Positions 29,244 through 37,803 of a DNA stretch of 64,000 nucleotides are shown here, piece by piece; within the stretch, counting starts at the first letter, position 1; the number at the start of each line of letters is the position of its first letter. The stretch is taken from contig NZ_LMUQ01000084.1 of assembly GCF_009765865.1 (NCBI RefSeq), positions 1 to 64,000 of the forward strand, in the 5' to 3' direction. A program made the position numbers and the translations under genes. Origin of the DNA: Acidisoma sp. L85. GTDB lineage: Bacteria > Pseudomonadota > Alphaproteobacteria > Acetobacterales > Acetobacteraceae. Below the pieces are notes generated by a model. The model was not told the DNA's origin. It made no database searches and worked only from the letters and a program-made list of their open reading frames with translations.

Positions 29244-29300
29244 GGCTGGGCTCGGACTGTTCCATGCCCAACCAATCGCGACCGTCACAACGTTACTGAC
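29237..29300 (+). repeat. Palindromic repeat pair, copy 2
   Basis: GCGGATTGGCTGGGCTCGG with facing GCCCAACCAATCGCG, closely matching copy 1 at 28566-28630 and continuing into similar sequence (CGTCACAACGTTAC against CGTTACGGCATCCGTTAC). Its left edge joins the pheA tail fragment exactly, so the repeat and the duplication share a breakpoint. Confidence 0.65.
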
Positions 29301-29334
29301 GCGCAGTCAGCGCTGCAGCTCACTTTGACGGGGA

Positions 29335-29646
29335 TCAGTAAACGCGAGAAGGGGGAAACATGATCGAGTAATTAATAGGGGTCACTGGATACGATTGAGT
29401 TGCGAGGGAAAAGCCGCCCAGCGTGAGCCGTCGCGGAGGAGCTACGGGCATCTGAGTTTGGCCTGGATTCGAGACCGTTGGGTAAGGCACGTTACCTCGG
29501 AAGGTCCGCGAATACATCACTCCGGCTCCAAGCGGGGTCGTCGCGCCCGGCATTGGATATTCGCCCCCCGTCGGGTACGGTGGCGGTAGGTCAACCTCCG
29601 GGATCGGCTGCATTACATGGTAGCCGGTGGTTCGGGAAATACTCAT
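29335..29646 (-). CDS. Small proline-rich protein of unknown function
   Basis: A 103-aa open frame with an excellent ribosome binding site (AAGAGGA, 7 nt before the ATG), rich in Pro, Gly, Thr and Tyr: PIPEVDLPPPYPTGGEYP, GATTPLGAGVMYSRTFRG, PVAPPRRLTLGG. No signal peptide, membrane segment or known domain is visible. It is alone in a low-coding, relatively AT-rich interval between the scar region and pheA. I do not recognise it. The ribosome binding site and non-repetitive composition argue that it is translated. Confidence 0.5.
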   Translation of the reverse strand: MSISRTTGYHVMQPIPEVDLPPPYPTGGEYPMPGATTPLGAGVMYSRTFRGNVPYPTVSNPGQTQMPVAPPRRLTLGGFSLATQSYPVTPINYSIMFPPSRVY

Positions 29647-29954
29647 AAGCGTCCTCTTTGTTGGAAACGCCCGCTGTATAGTTTCCCTTCAATTTCCAAA
29701 ATGTGAAGGTCAATAAATCTTGTTATTGACTCTGAGTTCGCATCATTTGCTTAAGGGCGTCGTCTCGGAAAACGAAGATTTATTTCTAGCCGTAATCCTG
29801 AACTTTGAGAAAACGGCTAGGTGCTGACCAAGGCAAGTCCGCACCAGCGCGCCGCGCTGCCCTGGCCTCCCTCGCCTTGCATGCCACCGCTGTGCTCAAG
29901 TCATCGGGCGCCTCTTCGAGCAAGTGCTGCATCGGTCGACGGCTCACCACACCC
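29647..29954. other. 308-nt intergenic region upstream of the small orphan gene
   Basis: Relatively AT-rich near 29690-29790, then GC-rich toward pheA. It should contain the promoter of the orphan gene and the end of the pheA transcript. No convincing -35/-10 pair, terminator or gene was found. Short open frames here have no recognisable features. Confidence 0.45.
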
Positions 29955-30806
29955 CTAATCGCTCTCACCCTTCCCACCCCGGAACGCCGCCGCCTTGAAC
30001 ACCCCCAGGATGCGAATCTCTCGCGAGAAGAATGCCAGCTCCTCCAGTGCCAGTCGTAGACGTGGCTGTTCCGGGTGGCCGTCCACTTCGCAGAGGAATT
30101 GCGTCGCGGTGAATTCGCCGCCGACCATGTAGCTTTCGAGCTTCGTCATGTTGACGCCGTTGGTCGCGAAGCCGCCCAGCGCCTTGTAGAGCGCGGCCGG
30201 CACGTTGCGGACACGGAACACGAAGGTCGTCATCAGGCCGGGCGTATCGGCGCTCGGCACTTCCGGCGCGCGGGCCGTCACGTAGAAGCGTGTCGTGTTG
30301 TGGGCCGCGTCCTCCACATTGCTGAGCAGAATGTCGAGCCCGTAGAGTTCCGCGGCCAAGGATGAGGCGATCGCGGCATCCTCCGGCCGGCCCCAGCTCG
30401 CGACCAAAGCCGCGCTGCCGGCGGTGTCGGCCTCGACGACCGGGGTTATGTCGCGCTCTCGCAACAGCCGGCGCACCTGGCCGAGGGCGACCGCGTGGCT
30501 ATGGGCGCGGCGGACCTGCTCGATCGCGGTGCCGGGAACCGCGAGAAGGCAATGCTCGACCCGCTGGAAATGCTCGCCGATGATCGAGAGTCCGCTTTCC
30601 GGCAGCAGCGTATGGATATCCGGCACGCGCCCGGCGAGGCTGTTCTCACAGGGCAGCATGGCGAGGCGGGCGCGACCCTCATGCACGGCTTCCATCGCCG
30701 CCTCGAAGGTTTCGCAGGGCAGCGTCAGCATGCCGGGAAAAGCGGTGCGGCAGGCGAGATCGGAATAGGCGCCCGGCTGGCCTTGAAAGGAGATGAGGTC
30801 GGTCAT
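29955..30806 (-). CDS. pheA: Prephenate dehydratase with ACT domain
   Basis: A 283-aa monofunctional enzyme converting prephenate to phenylpyruvate for phenylalanine synthesis. The catalytic part (about 1-180) has FQGQPGAYSDLA, MLPCENSLAGRV and NTTRFYV with the conserved Thr-Arg-Phe. The ACT domain follows from about residue 195 (FRVRNVPAALYKALGGFA, NMTKLESY), the usual phenylalanine feedback site. The true start is the ATG at 30806; its 5' end overlaps the kdsB stop by 4 nt (ATGA), so the two are coupled. Confidence 0.94.
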   Translation of the reverse strand: MTDLISFQGQPGAYSDLACRTAFPGMLTLPCETFEAAMEAVHEGRARLAMLPCENSLAGRVPDIHTLLPESGLSIIGEHFQRVEHCLLAVPGTAIEQVRRAHSHAVALGQVRRLLRERDITPVVEADTAGSAALVASWGRPEDAAIASSLAAELYGLDILLSNVEDAAHNTTRFYVTARAPEVPSADTPGLMTTFVFRVRNVPAALYKALGGFATNGVNMTKLESYMVGGEFTATQFLCEVDGHPEQPRLRLALEELAFFSREIRILGVFKAAAFRGGKGESD

Positions 30807-31549
30807 GTCGTCTCCTGGGGCCGCGCGAGCACGGCGCGGGCACGTTCGAGGTCGGCGGGCGTATCGACGCCGAAGGGCGCGACATCGACGCGCGCGGCGC
30901 CGATCCGCATGCCGGCCTCCAAAAGCCGCAACTGCTCGAGGCTTTCGCGAATTTCGAGCGGGCTTTCGGGCAGGGCCACGAAGCGTTCCAGCGCGGCGCG
31001 GCGATAGGCGTAGACGCCGATGTGATGCCACAGCGGCCCCTCGCCCCAGGGGATCGCGGCGCGCGAGAAATACAGCACCGGGGCCAGATCGGCACCGTCC
31101 CGGAAAGCGCAGGCCGCCTTGACGACGCTGGAGGCGGCGGCCTCCTCGGTGCTTTCGACGGGAGCGACCAGCGTGCCGACATCGATGCCGGTCTCGGCGA
31201 GGGGCGCCAGCACGCGGTGGAGGAGTTGCGGCGGCAGGGTCGGCAGATCGCCCTGGAGATTGATCACCACGTCGTGCCGCCGGTCCGGGTCAAGCTGCGC
31301 CAGTGCGGCGGCGACACGGTCCGAGCCGCGCGGCAGAGCGGGGTCCGTTATCACCGCGATGCCGCCGGCGGCGCGGGTCGCCTCGGCCACCACTTCCTCG
31401 GAACAGGCGATGGCGACCGGGCCGAGATCGGCTTCCAGCGCGCGGTTCAGCACATGGACGATCATCGGCAGGCCGGCGATCAGCGCCATGGGTTTGCCGG
31501 GGAGCCGGAATGAGCCCATGCGGGCGGGGATAATGATGATGGGGGCCAT
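30803..31549 (-). CDS. kdsB: CMP-KDO synthetase (3-deoxy-manno-octulosonate cytidylyltransferase)
   Basis: A 248-aa cytidylyltransferase that activates KDO for lipopolysaccharide core synthesis. IIIIPARMGSFRLPGKPM near the N-terminus binds CTP, and NLQGDLPTLPP and HIGVYAYRRAALERFV are conserved KdsB segments. Full length for the family. It precedes pheA with a 4-nt overlap and is divergent from a membrane cytochrome c; I recall this three-gene grouping from other alphaproteobacteria. Confidence 0.93.
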   Translation of the reverse strand: MAPIIIIPARMGSFRLPGKPMALIAGLPMIVHVLNRALEADLGPVAIACSEEVVAEATRAAGGIAVITDPALPRGSDRVAAALAQLDPDRRHDVVINLQGDLPTLPPQLLHRVLAPLAETGIDVGTLVAPVESTEEAAASSVVKAACAFRDGADLAPVLYFSRAAIPWGEGPLWHHIGVYAYRRAALERFVALPESPLEIRESLEQLRLLEAGMRIGAARVDVAPFGVDTPADLERARAVLARPQETT

Positions 31550-31726
31550 GGTTCTCGGTCAGGGTGAGGGCCGCGGGGCGGGTTGATGCGCTGGTAGCCA
31601 TTCCCTATGGTGCCCGCAAGTTCGGGGCGTCTTCGCGATCAGCCGGCACAGAGGCCCTCGCCGGGCGCCCCTGTCCGCGTGTTGTGCTGCCGCTCCGATC
31701 GGTCTCGATTGTCCAGGGGTCGGCGC

Positions 31727-32869
31727 ATGGCTGGTGGGTTGGAAGGCAACAAGGCTTTCGCGGCGGTGCTGGTTGCCGGGATGGCCTATATGGTCGCCGG
31801 CTTCTTCGCCGATGTGCTGGTGCATCCCGGGGAACTCGAGAAAACCGCGATCACCATCCAAGGGGCCGCCGAGGCGTTTTCGGGACCCGCTCGGGTCATC
31901 ATCCCGACCATTCTGCCCTTCATGGCGAAGGCCGATCCTTCGGCGGGCCAATCCACGGCGGCGCAGCAATGCGGGTCCTGCCACAGCTTCAACCAGGGCG
32001 GCGCGGCCATGGTCGGGCCAAATCTCTACAATATCCTCAATGCGAAGGTCGCGGCGGCGCCGGGCTATTCGTTTTCCGACGCGCTCAAGAAGGTCGGCGG
32101 CACCTGGACCTATGAGCAGCTCAACAAATGGCTGCTGGATCCGCAGACCTTCGCGCCCGGCACCCGCATGTCCTATCCCGGCCTGCGCAACATCCAGGGC
32201 CGCGCCGATCTGATCGCCTATCTGCGCAGCCTCTCGGCCTCGCCCGCGCCCTTGCCGACAGAGGCCGAGGTCGCCGCTGCACAGGCGGAACAGAAGAAAG
32301 AGCAAGCCGCGGCCGCGGCGCCGGCTTCCGGAGGCGGTGGCACCGCCGCGGCACCGCCGGCGGGTCCGTCGCTGGACCAGCTTCTCGCCAGCGGCAGCGC
32401 CGACAAGGGCAGCGACTTCGCGAGCCAGGCCTGCGGCGCCTGCCACGCCTTCACCAAGGGCGGCGCGACCCAGGTCGGTCCGGACCTTTACGGCATTGTG
32501 GGAGAAAAGGTCGCGGGCGTTCCCGGCTATTCCTTCTCGCCCGCGCTGAAGAAGGTCGGTGGCACCTGGACCTATGCGGCGCTCGATAGCTGGCTCGCCA
32601 ATCCGCAGCATTTCGCGCCCGGCACGACGATGAGCTATGCCGGCATTCCGCAGCCCAAGACGCGCGCGAATGTCATCCTGTATCTGCGCTCGCTCGCCGA
32701 TAAGCCGATGGCCCTGCCGACAGTCGCGGCCGCCGCGACCTCCAAGGCGGCGCCGGCCAAGCCCGCGAGTTCCAGCGCCCCGAGCACGGGCAATGGCGGC
32801 ACCGAAACAAAAACGACCCCGGCGATGACAGGCGCCGCTTCCGGCAGCGCGCAGAAGTCAGGCCAGTAA
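31727..32869 (+). CDS. Membrane-anchored diheme cytochrome c
   Basis: A 380-aa protein with one N-terminal membrane anchor (about residues 10-33) and two class I cytochrome c domains. Heme sites are CGSCH (82-86) and CGACH (236-240), each followed by a GPNLY or GPDLYG block and a methionine ligand in TRMSYPG and TTMSYAG. The domains are clearly duplicates of each other, joined by an Ala/Gly/Pro linker, and the C-terminal 50 residues are low complexity. Mono-heme CycM-type proteins occupy this place in related bacteria; this one is doubled. Likely shuttles electrons to a terminal oxidase from the periplasmic side. Confidence 0.88.
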   Translation: MAGGLEGNKAFAAVLVAGMAYMVAGFFADVLVHPGELEKTAITIQGAAEAFSGPARVIIPTILPFMAKADPSAGQSTAAQQCGSCHSFNQGGAAMVGPNLYNILNAKVAAAPGYSFSDALKKVGGTWTYEQLNKWLLDPQTFAPGTRMSYPGLRNIQGRADLIAYLRSLSASPAPLPTEAEVAAAQAEQKKEQAAAAAPASGGGGTAAAPPAGPSLDQLLASGSADKGSDFASQACGACHAFTKGGATQVGPDLYGIVGEKVAGVPGYSFSPALKKVGGTWTYAALDSWLANPQHFAPGTTMSYAGIPQPKTRANVILYLRSLADKPMALPTVAAAATSKAAPAKPASSSAPSTGNGGTETKTTPAMTGAASGSAQKSGQ

Positions 32870-32876
32870 CCGCGTC

Positions 32877-33659
32877 ATGGTGCCGCCCGAGCTCGTCGAG
32901 GTAGCGCTTGCGCTCGCGGATGCGGCGGGTGCCGCCATCCGCCCGCATTTCCGCTCCGGCCTTCTGGCGGACGACAAATCCGACGACAGCCCGGTGACGG
33001 TCGCTGACCGCGCGGCCGAGCAGGCAATGCGGGTGATCCTGGCCGAGCGCTGCCCGGATCATGGGGTGATCGGCGAGGAGTTCGGCACCGCCGATCGCGG
33101 CGCCAGCCGCTATCGCTGGGTGCTCGACCCCATCGACGGCACGCGCGCCTTCATTACCGGCCGCACGACCTTTGGCGTGCTTGTCGCGCTGACCGAGAAC
33201 GGCGTGCCGGTGATCGGGATCATCGACCAGCCCATTACGGGCGAGCGCTGGATCGGCGTGGCCGGGGAGCCAACCCGCTTCACCGGTCCGCTTGGCGGCT
33301 CGGCCGGTTGCCGTGCATGTCCGAGTCTCGGCCAGGCTGAGCTTTCCGCGACAGCGCCCGATTTCCAGCCGCGCTACCGGCAAGCCGGTTTCGACCGGAT
33401 CCGTGCGGCGGTGCGGCGGGTGACCTGGGGCGGCGATTGCTACGCCTATGGCCTTCTCGCGCTGGGGCAGATCGATGTCATCGCCGAGAGCGATCTCAAG
33501 CCTTGGGACTGGTCGGCGCTGGTGCCGATCATCCAGGGAGCCGGTGGCAGCGTTACCGACTGGGCCGGCGCGCCGCTGCATCTCGACACCTCGCGCGGCG
33601 ATGTTCTGGCGCTGGGCGATCCCGGGCTGCTTCGCGCGGCGCTCGGGGAACTTGGCTGA
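32877..33659 (+). CDS. hisN: Histidinol-phosphatase, inositol monophosphatase fold
   Basis: A 260-aa metal-dependent phosphatase. The fold's motifs are visible: SPVTVADRAAEQAM, GEEFG (metal-binding Glu), VLDPIDGTRAFITG and LKPWDWSALVPIIQGAGG. The combination with GIIDQPITGERWIG is typical of HisN-type enzymes that make histidinol. It starts 7 nt after the cytochrome gene and could be co-transcribed. hisG is elsewhere in the window, so the histidine genes are scattered. A different sugar-phosphate substrate cannot be excluded. Confidence 0.82.
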   Translation: MVPPELVEVALALADAAGAAIRPHFRSGLLADDKSDDSPVTVADRAAEQAMRVILAERCPDHGVIGEEFGTADRGASRYRWVLDPIDGTRAFITGRTTFGVLVALTENGVPVIGIIDQPITGERWIGVAGEPTRFTGPLGGSAGCRACPSLGQAELSATAPDFQPRYRQAGFDRIRAAVRRVTWGGDCYAYGLLALGQIDVIAESDLKPWDWSALVPIIQGAGGSVTDWAGAPLHLDTSRGDVLALGDPGLLRAALGELG

Positions 33660-33780
33660 CAAAACCTTCAGCTTTGAGACAGGTGCCAGGGCTTTCGGTT
33701 CTCCTCGAAAGTCCACATTATGTCTTGGAAATAACTGAAGAGCGGGTCTGCCTCGGCGGCTCGCCAGGACAGGGGGCGTG

Positions 33781-35619
33781 ATGCGTCGACGGACCTTCCT
33801 GGGTGCGGCCGTGGGCGCGGCGGCCCTGCCGTGGGTGGCGCGGGCGCAGGATGCCACCGACGGACAATACGGCATCGCGGTAACCGGCAAGCCGGCCCTT
33901 CCGCCGGGCTTTACCGCTTTTCCCTATGCCAATCCGGATGCGCCCAAGGGCGGTGCGGTAACCTTCAGCGAGGTCGGCGGGTTCGACAGCTTCAACCCCT
34001 TCATCATTCGCGGCACGCCCGCCGCCGGGGTAAGTTACCTCTGGGATACCTTGTTGCGCCCATCCTCGGATGAGGCCGCCGTCGCCTACGGGCTGCTCGC
34101 CAAATCGGTCGAGGTCACTCCGAATCATGACCGGGTGACCTTCACGCTGCATCCGGAGGCGCGTTTCAGGGATGGCGCGCCGGTGACGGCCGCCGATGTC
34201 GCCTGGAGCTTCGCGACTTTCTGCGCCAAAGGTCAGCCGTATTTTCAGCAGTATTACGCGGCGGTCAGTTCGGTCGATGTGCTGGGCGCCGGTCGCGTCG
34301 CCTTCCACCTCAAGGACGGTGCGGCGCGGGAATTGCCGCTGATCCTCGGGCAGCTTTCGGTGCTGTCCGAGGCTTGGTGGAAGGGTCGAGACTTTTCCGC
34401 GCCCCTGATCGAGGCGCCCAACGGCTCCGGTCCCTATGCCGTCGAGACCGTGGCGCTGAACCGCAGCATCACCTATCGCCGCAGGCCGGATTACTGGGCG
34501 AAGGATCTGCCGGTGTGCCGGGGCTTCTTTAATTTCGACCGCATCACCTTCGAGTATTTCGGTGATCCCAGCGTGGCGATGGAGGCATTCAAAGCCGGCG
34601 AGATCGATTTCCGCGACGAGAATATCTCGAAAAACTGGGCGACCGGCTACAACTTCCCGGCGGTGCAGAAAGGCCTCGTTCGCAAAGAGGTTTTTCCGGA
34701 CCAGTTGCCGACCGGGATGCAGGGCTATGGCATGAATACGCGCCGCCCGGTCTTCCAGGATAGCCGCGTACGTCAGGCGGTGGCGATGGCTTTCGATTTC
34801 GAATGGACCAACAAGACGCTGTTCTATGGCAGCTACGCGCGCACGCTGAGCTATTTCAGCAATAGCGGCCTCGCGAGTTCAGGCCTGCCCACTGGTGCCG
34901 AGCTTGCCCTGCTGGAACCGTACCGCGATCACCTGCCGCCCGATCTCTTCACCAAGCCCTTCACGCTGCCGGTCAGCGACGGTTCCGGCAATGACCGGCC
35001 GGCGCTGATGGCGGCGCTGCATGTCCTGCAAGAGGCAGGCTGGACGGTGAAGAATCGCAAGCTGGTGAACGCGGCGGGTCAGCCGCTGGCTTTCGAGATT
35101 CTGCTGAACGACCCGAATTTCGAGCGCGTTACCCTGCCCTACGCGCAGGACCTCAAGAAGCTCGGCATCGATGTGACGGTGCGGGTCATCGATCCCTCTC
35201 AGTACCAGCTTCGGATGGATAACTTCGACTTCGACATGACGGTGGTGCTGATTCCGGAGTCGGATTCGCCCGGCAACGAGCAGCGCGACAACTGGACCTC
35301 GGCCGCATCGAAGCTTACCGGCAGCAATAACCTCATGGGCGTGTCCAATCCGATCGTGGATGCGCTGGTTGAGAAGGTCATCGCGGCGCCGGATACGGCC
35401 TCGCTACAGGCAGCGTGCCATGCGCTGGACCGTGTGTTGCTCTGGGGCTGGTTCGTTGTTCCGCAATGGCATCTCGGCAGCTACCGTCTCGCCTTTTGGG
35501 ATGTCTTCGGCCATCCGCCCAAACCGATGCGCGCGGGCTTCGATATCGATAGCTGGTGGATCGATGCCGATCTCGCCCGCCAGACGAATACCCAGCGGCA
35601 CCACTCCAATGCGGTGTGA
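33781..35619 (+). CDS. yejA: ABC transporter peptide-binding protein, YejA-like
   Basis: A 612-aa periplasmic solute-binding protein of the oligopeptide family. The N-terminus MRRRTFLGAAVGAAALPW has the twin-arginine pattern (RRxFL) followed by a hydrophobic stretch and a VARAQ cleavage site, indicating Tat export. GNEQRDNWTSAASKLTGSNN and the YWAKDLPVCRGFFNFDRI region fit YejA. I prefer the ATG at 33781 over a GTG one codon earlier. It is followed by yejB, yejE and yejF. In enteric bacteria this system imports peptide antibiotics such as microcin C. Confidence 0.88.
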   Translation: MRRRTFLGAAVGAAALPWVARAQDATDGQYGIAVTGKPALPPGFTAFPYANPDAPKGGAVTFSEVGGFDSFNPFIIRGTPAAGVSYLWDTLLRPSSDEAAVAYGLLAKSVEVTPNHDRVTFTLHPEARFRDGAPVTAADVAWSFATFCAKGQPYFQQYYAAVSSVDVLGAGRVAFHLKDGAARELPLILGQLSVLSEAWWKGRDFSAPLIEAPNGSGPYAVETVALNRSITYRRRPDYWAKDLPVCRGFFNFDRITFEYFGDPSVAMEAFKAGEIDFRDENISKNWATGYNFPAVQKGLVRKEVFPDQLPTGMQGYGMNTRRPVFQDSRVRQAVAMAFDFEWTNKTLFYGSYARTLSYFSNSGLASSGLPTGAELALLEPYRDHLPPDLFTKPFTLPVSDGSGNDRPALMAALHVLQEAGWTVKNRKLVNAAGQPLAFEILLNDPNFERVTLPYAQDLKKLGIDVTVRVIDPSQYQLRMDNFDFDMTVVLIPESDSPGNEQRDNWTSAASKLTGSNNLMGVSNPIVDALVEKVIAAPDTASLQAACHALDRVLLWGWFVVPQWHLGSYRLAFWDVFGHPPKPMRAGFDIDSWWIDADLARQTNTQRHHSNAV

Positions 35620-35674
35620 CAAGGGCGGAAGTCGCCACCTTGGATCGTCCTTCGGCACGGCGCCGCCTTAAGCG

Positions 35675-36745
35675 ATGGTCGCCTATCTGTTCCGCCGGAT
35701 GTTGCTGATCATCCCCACTCTGTTCGGCATCATCGCGATCAATTTCTTCGTGGTGCAGCTCGCACCCGGAGGCCCGGTGGAACAGGCGATCGCCCAGCTC
35801 AAGGGACATGGCGGCAGTATGGGAGCAGGCGGTGGCGCGGCGGAAACCGCGATGCCTTCCGCCAGCCTCTATCGCGGCGCCCAGGGCATCGACCCGCATA
35901 TGGTCGCGCAGATGCGCAAGATGTTCGGCTTCGACAAGCCGCCCCTCACCCGCTTCGCCATCATGCTTCGCGGCTATCTCACCTTCGATCTCGGCCAGAG
36001 CTTCTTTCTTGGCCAGCCGGTGTGGAAGCTGATCCTTCAGCGCCTGCCGGTCAGCATTTCGCTCGGCCTGTGGTCGACGCTGCTGATCTATATGATTTCG
36101 ATCCCGCTCGGCATCGCGAAGGCGATGCGGGAGGGCAGCCAATTCGATCTCGTCACCAGCCTGGCGGTGCTGATCGGCTATGCCATTCCGGGATTCCTCT
36201 TCGCCATCCTGCTCATCGTCGTGCTGGCCGGCGGCACCTTCGTGCAATGGTTTCCGCTACGCGGCCTGACCAGCATGGGCAGCGAGAACTGGAGCTGGCC
36301 CAGCCGGGCGCTCGACTATGCCTGGCACATGGTGCTGCCGACGCTCGCCATGGTTGTCGGCGGTTTCGCGAGCCTCACGATGCTGACGAAAAACTGCTTC
36401 CTGGAAGAAATCGGCAAGCAATACGTCTTGACCGCTCGCGCCAAGGGCGGCACGCAAAATCGCGTGCTCTACGGTCATGTTTTCCGCAATGCGATGCTGC
36501 TCATCGTGGCCGGTTTTCCGGCGGCCTTCATCAGCATCCTGTTCACCTCCGCCTTGCTCATCGAGATCATCTTCTCGCTCAACGGCATGGGGCAGCTTGG
36601 CTATCAGGCGGCGCTGCAACGCGACTACCCGGTGATGTTCGGCACGCTTTACGTGTTCTCGCTGCTCGGCCTCGTCATGCAGATCGTCGGCGACCTGCTC
36701 TATACCGTGGTCGATCCGCGCATCGACTTCGGCAGCCGGCGATGA
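35675..36745 (+). CDS. yejB: ABC transporter permease YejB
   Basis: A 356-aa inner-membrane permease with about six membrane segments and the coupling loop YVLTARAKGGTQNRVLYGHV near residue 250. The N-terminus MVAYLFRRMLLIIPTLFGII is typical. Starts 55 nt after yejA and overlaps yejE by 4 nt (ATGA). First permease of a peptide importer. Confidence 0.92.
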   Translation: MVAYLFRRMLLIIPTLFGIIAINFFVVQLAPGGPVEQAIAQLKGHGGSMGAGGGAAETAMPSASLYRGAQGIDPHMVAQMRKMFGFDKPPLTRFAIMLRGYLTFDLGQSFFLGQPVWKLILQRLPVSISLGLWSTLLIYMISIPLGIAKAMREGSQFDLVTSLAVLIGYAIPGFLFAILLIVVLAGGTFVQWFPLRGLTSMGSENWSWPSRALDYAWHMVLPTLAMVVGGFASLTMLTKNCFLEEIGKQYVLTARAKGGTQNRVLYGHVFRNAMLLIVAGFPAAFISILFTSALLIEIIFSLNGMGQLGYQAALQRDYPVMFGTLYVFSLLGLVMQIVGDLLYTVVDPRIDFGSRR

Positions 36746-37803
36746 CCACCGCGCCGCTGGCGGCGCGGCGCGGCAGGCTGTCGCCGCTCAACCGGCGGCG
36801 CCTCGTTGCGTTCCGCGCGCATCGCCGGGGCTTTTATTCGTTGTGGATCTTCCTCGGCCTCTTCGGCATCAGCCTGTTCGCCGGTTTCGTTGCGAATGAC
36901 CGCCCGCTGGTCGTGCGGTTCGAGGGCAAGACGCTTTTCCCGATCTTCACCGATTACAGCGAGGACCGCTTCGGCCCGGACTTCATGCCGACCGAGGCCG
37001 ACTATACGGATCCCGATGTCGCGAAGGCGATCCGCGCGCATGGCTGGATGATCTGGCCGCTTATCCCATTTTCCTATGACACAACGGTCGATAATCTCGG
37101 CCGCGCCGCGCCCTCGCCGCCGAGCTGGCGGAACTGGCTCGGCACGGACGACCAGGCGCGGGACGTGCTGGCCCGGGTGATCTACGGTTTCCGCATCTCG
37201 GTACTGTTCGGCTTTACGCTGACCGCGCTGGCATCGGCCATCGGCGTATTGGCGGGGGCGGTGCAGGGCTATTATGGCGGGCTTACGGATCTATTCTTTC
37301 AGCGGTTCATCGAGATCTGGTCGGGGCTGCCCGATCTGTTCATGCTGATCATTCTGTCCTCCATCATCGCGCCGTCCTTCTGGGTGCTTCTCTTGTTCCT
37401 GCTGCTGTTCAACTGGATGAACCTTACCGGCGTGGTGCGCGCCGAGTTTCTGCGTGGCCGGACTTTGGACTATGTGCGTGCCGCCCGCGCTTTGGGCGTG
37501 GGGGATTTCGCGGTGATGCGGCGGCATATCCTGCCCAATGCCCTGGTGGCGACGCTGACCTTCCTGCCCTTCACGCTGTCAGGCTCCGTCACCATCCTGG
37601 CGAGCCTCGACTTCCTCGGCTTCGGCCTGCCGCCGGGCTCGCCTTCGCTCGGCGAACTCATCTCCCAGGGGCGGAACAATCTACAGGCGCCCTGGCTGGG
37701 CCTCGCCGCCTTCGGGGTGCTGGGCGGCACGCTGATCCTACTGATCTTCATCGGCGAGGCGGTGCGGGACGCTTTCAACCCCCGCAAGACCGGGTTCCGA
37801 TGA
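36742..37803 (+). CDS. yejE: ABC transporter permease YejE
   Basis: A 353-aa permease. The N-terminal [20 protein letters not shown] and the long periplasmic insert with [19 protein letters not shown] are YejE hallmarks; the coupling loop is [24 protein letters not shown] overlaps at both ends (yejB, yejF) show tight translational coupling. Confidence 0.93.
   Translation: MTTAPLAARRGRLSPLNRRRLVAFRAHRRGFYSLWIFLGLFGISLFAGFVANDRPLVVRFEGKTLFPIFTDYSEDRFGPDFMPTEADYTDPDVAKAIRAHGWMIWPLIPFSYDTTVDNLGRAAPSPPSWRNWLGTDDQARDVLARVIYGFRISVLFGFTLTALASAIGVLAGAVQGYYGGLTDLFFQRFIEIWSGLPDLFMLIILSSIIAPSFWVLLLFLLLFNWMNLTGVVRAEFLRGRTLDYVRAARALGVGDFAVMRRHILPNALVATLTFLPFTLSGSVTILASLDFLGFGLPPGSPSLGELISQGRNNLQAPWLGLAAFGVLGGTLILLIFIGEAVRDAFNPRKTGFR

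Larger units (their letters stand above)
28490..29334. other. 845-nt low-coding scar region with repeats
   Basis: The longest stretch without a recognisable gene. All open frames here are short and look unlike proteins. It contains two copies of a roughly 65-bp palindromic repeat and a duplicated fragment of the pheA 3' end, described separately. Base composition is visibly more AT-rich than in neighbouring genes. It may be the remains of an insertion or a recombination event. Confidence 0.6.
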
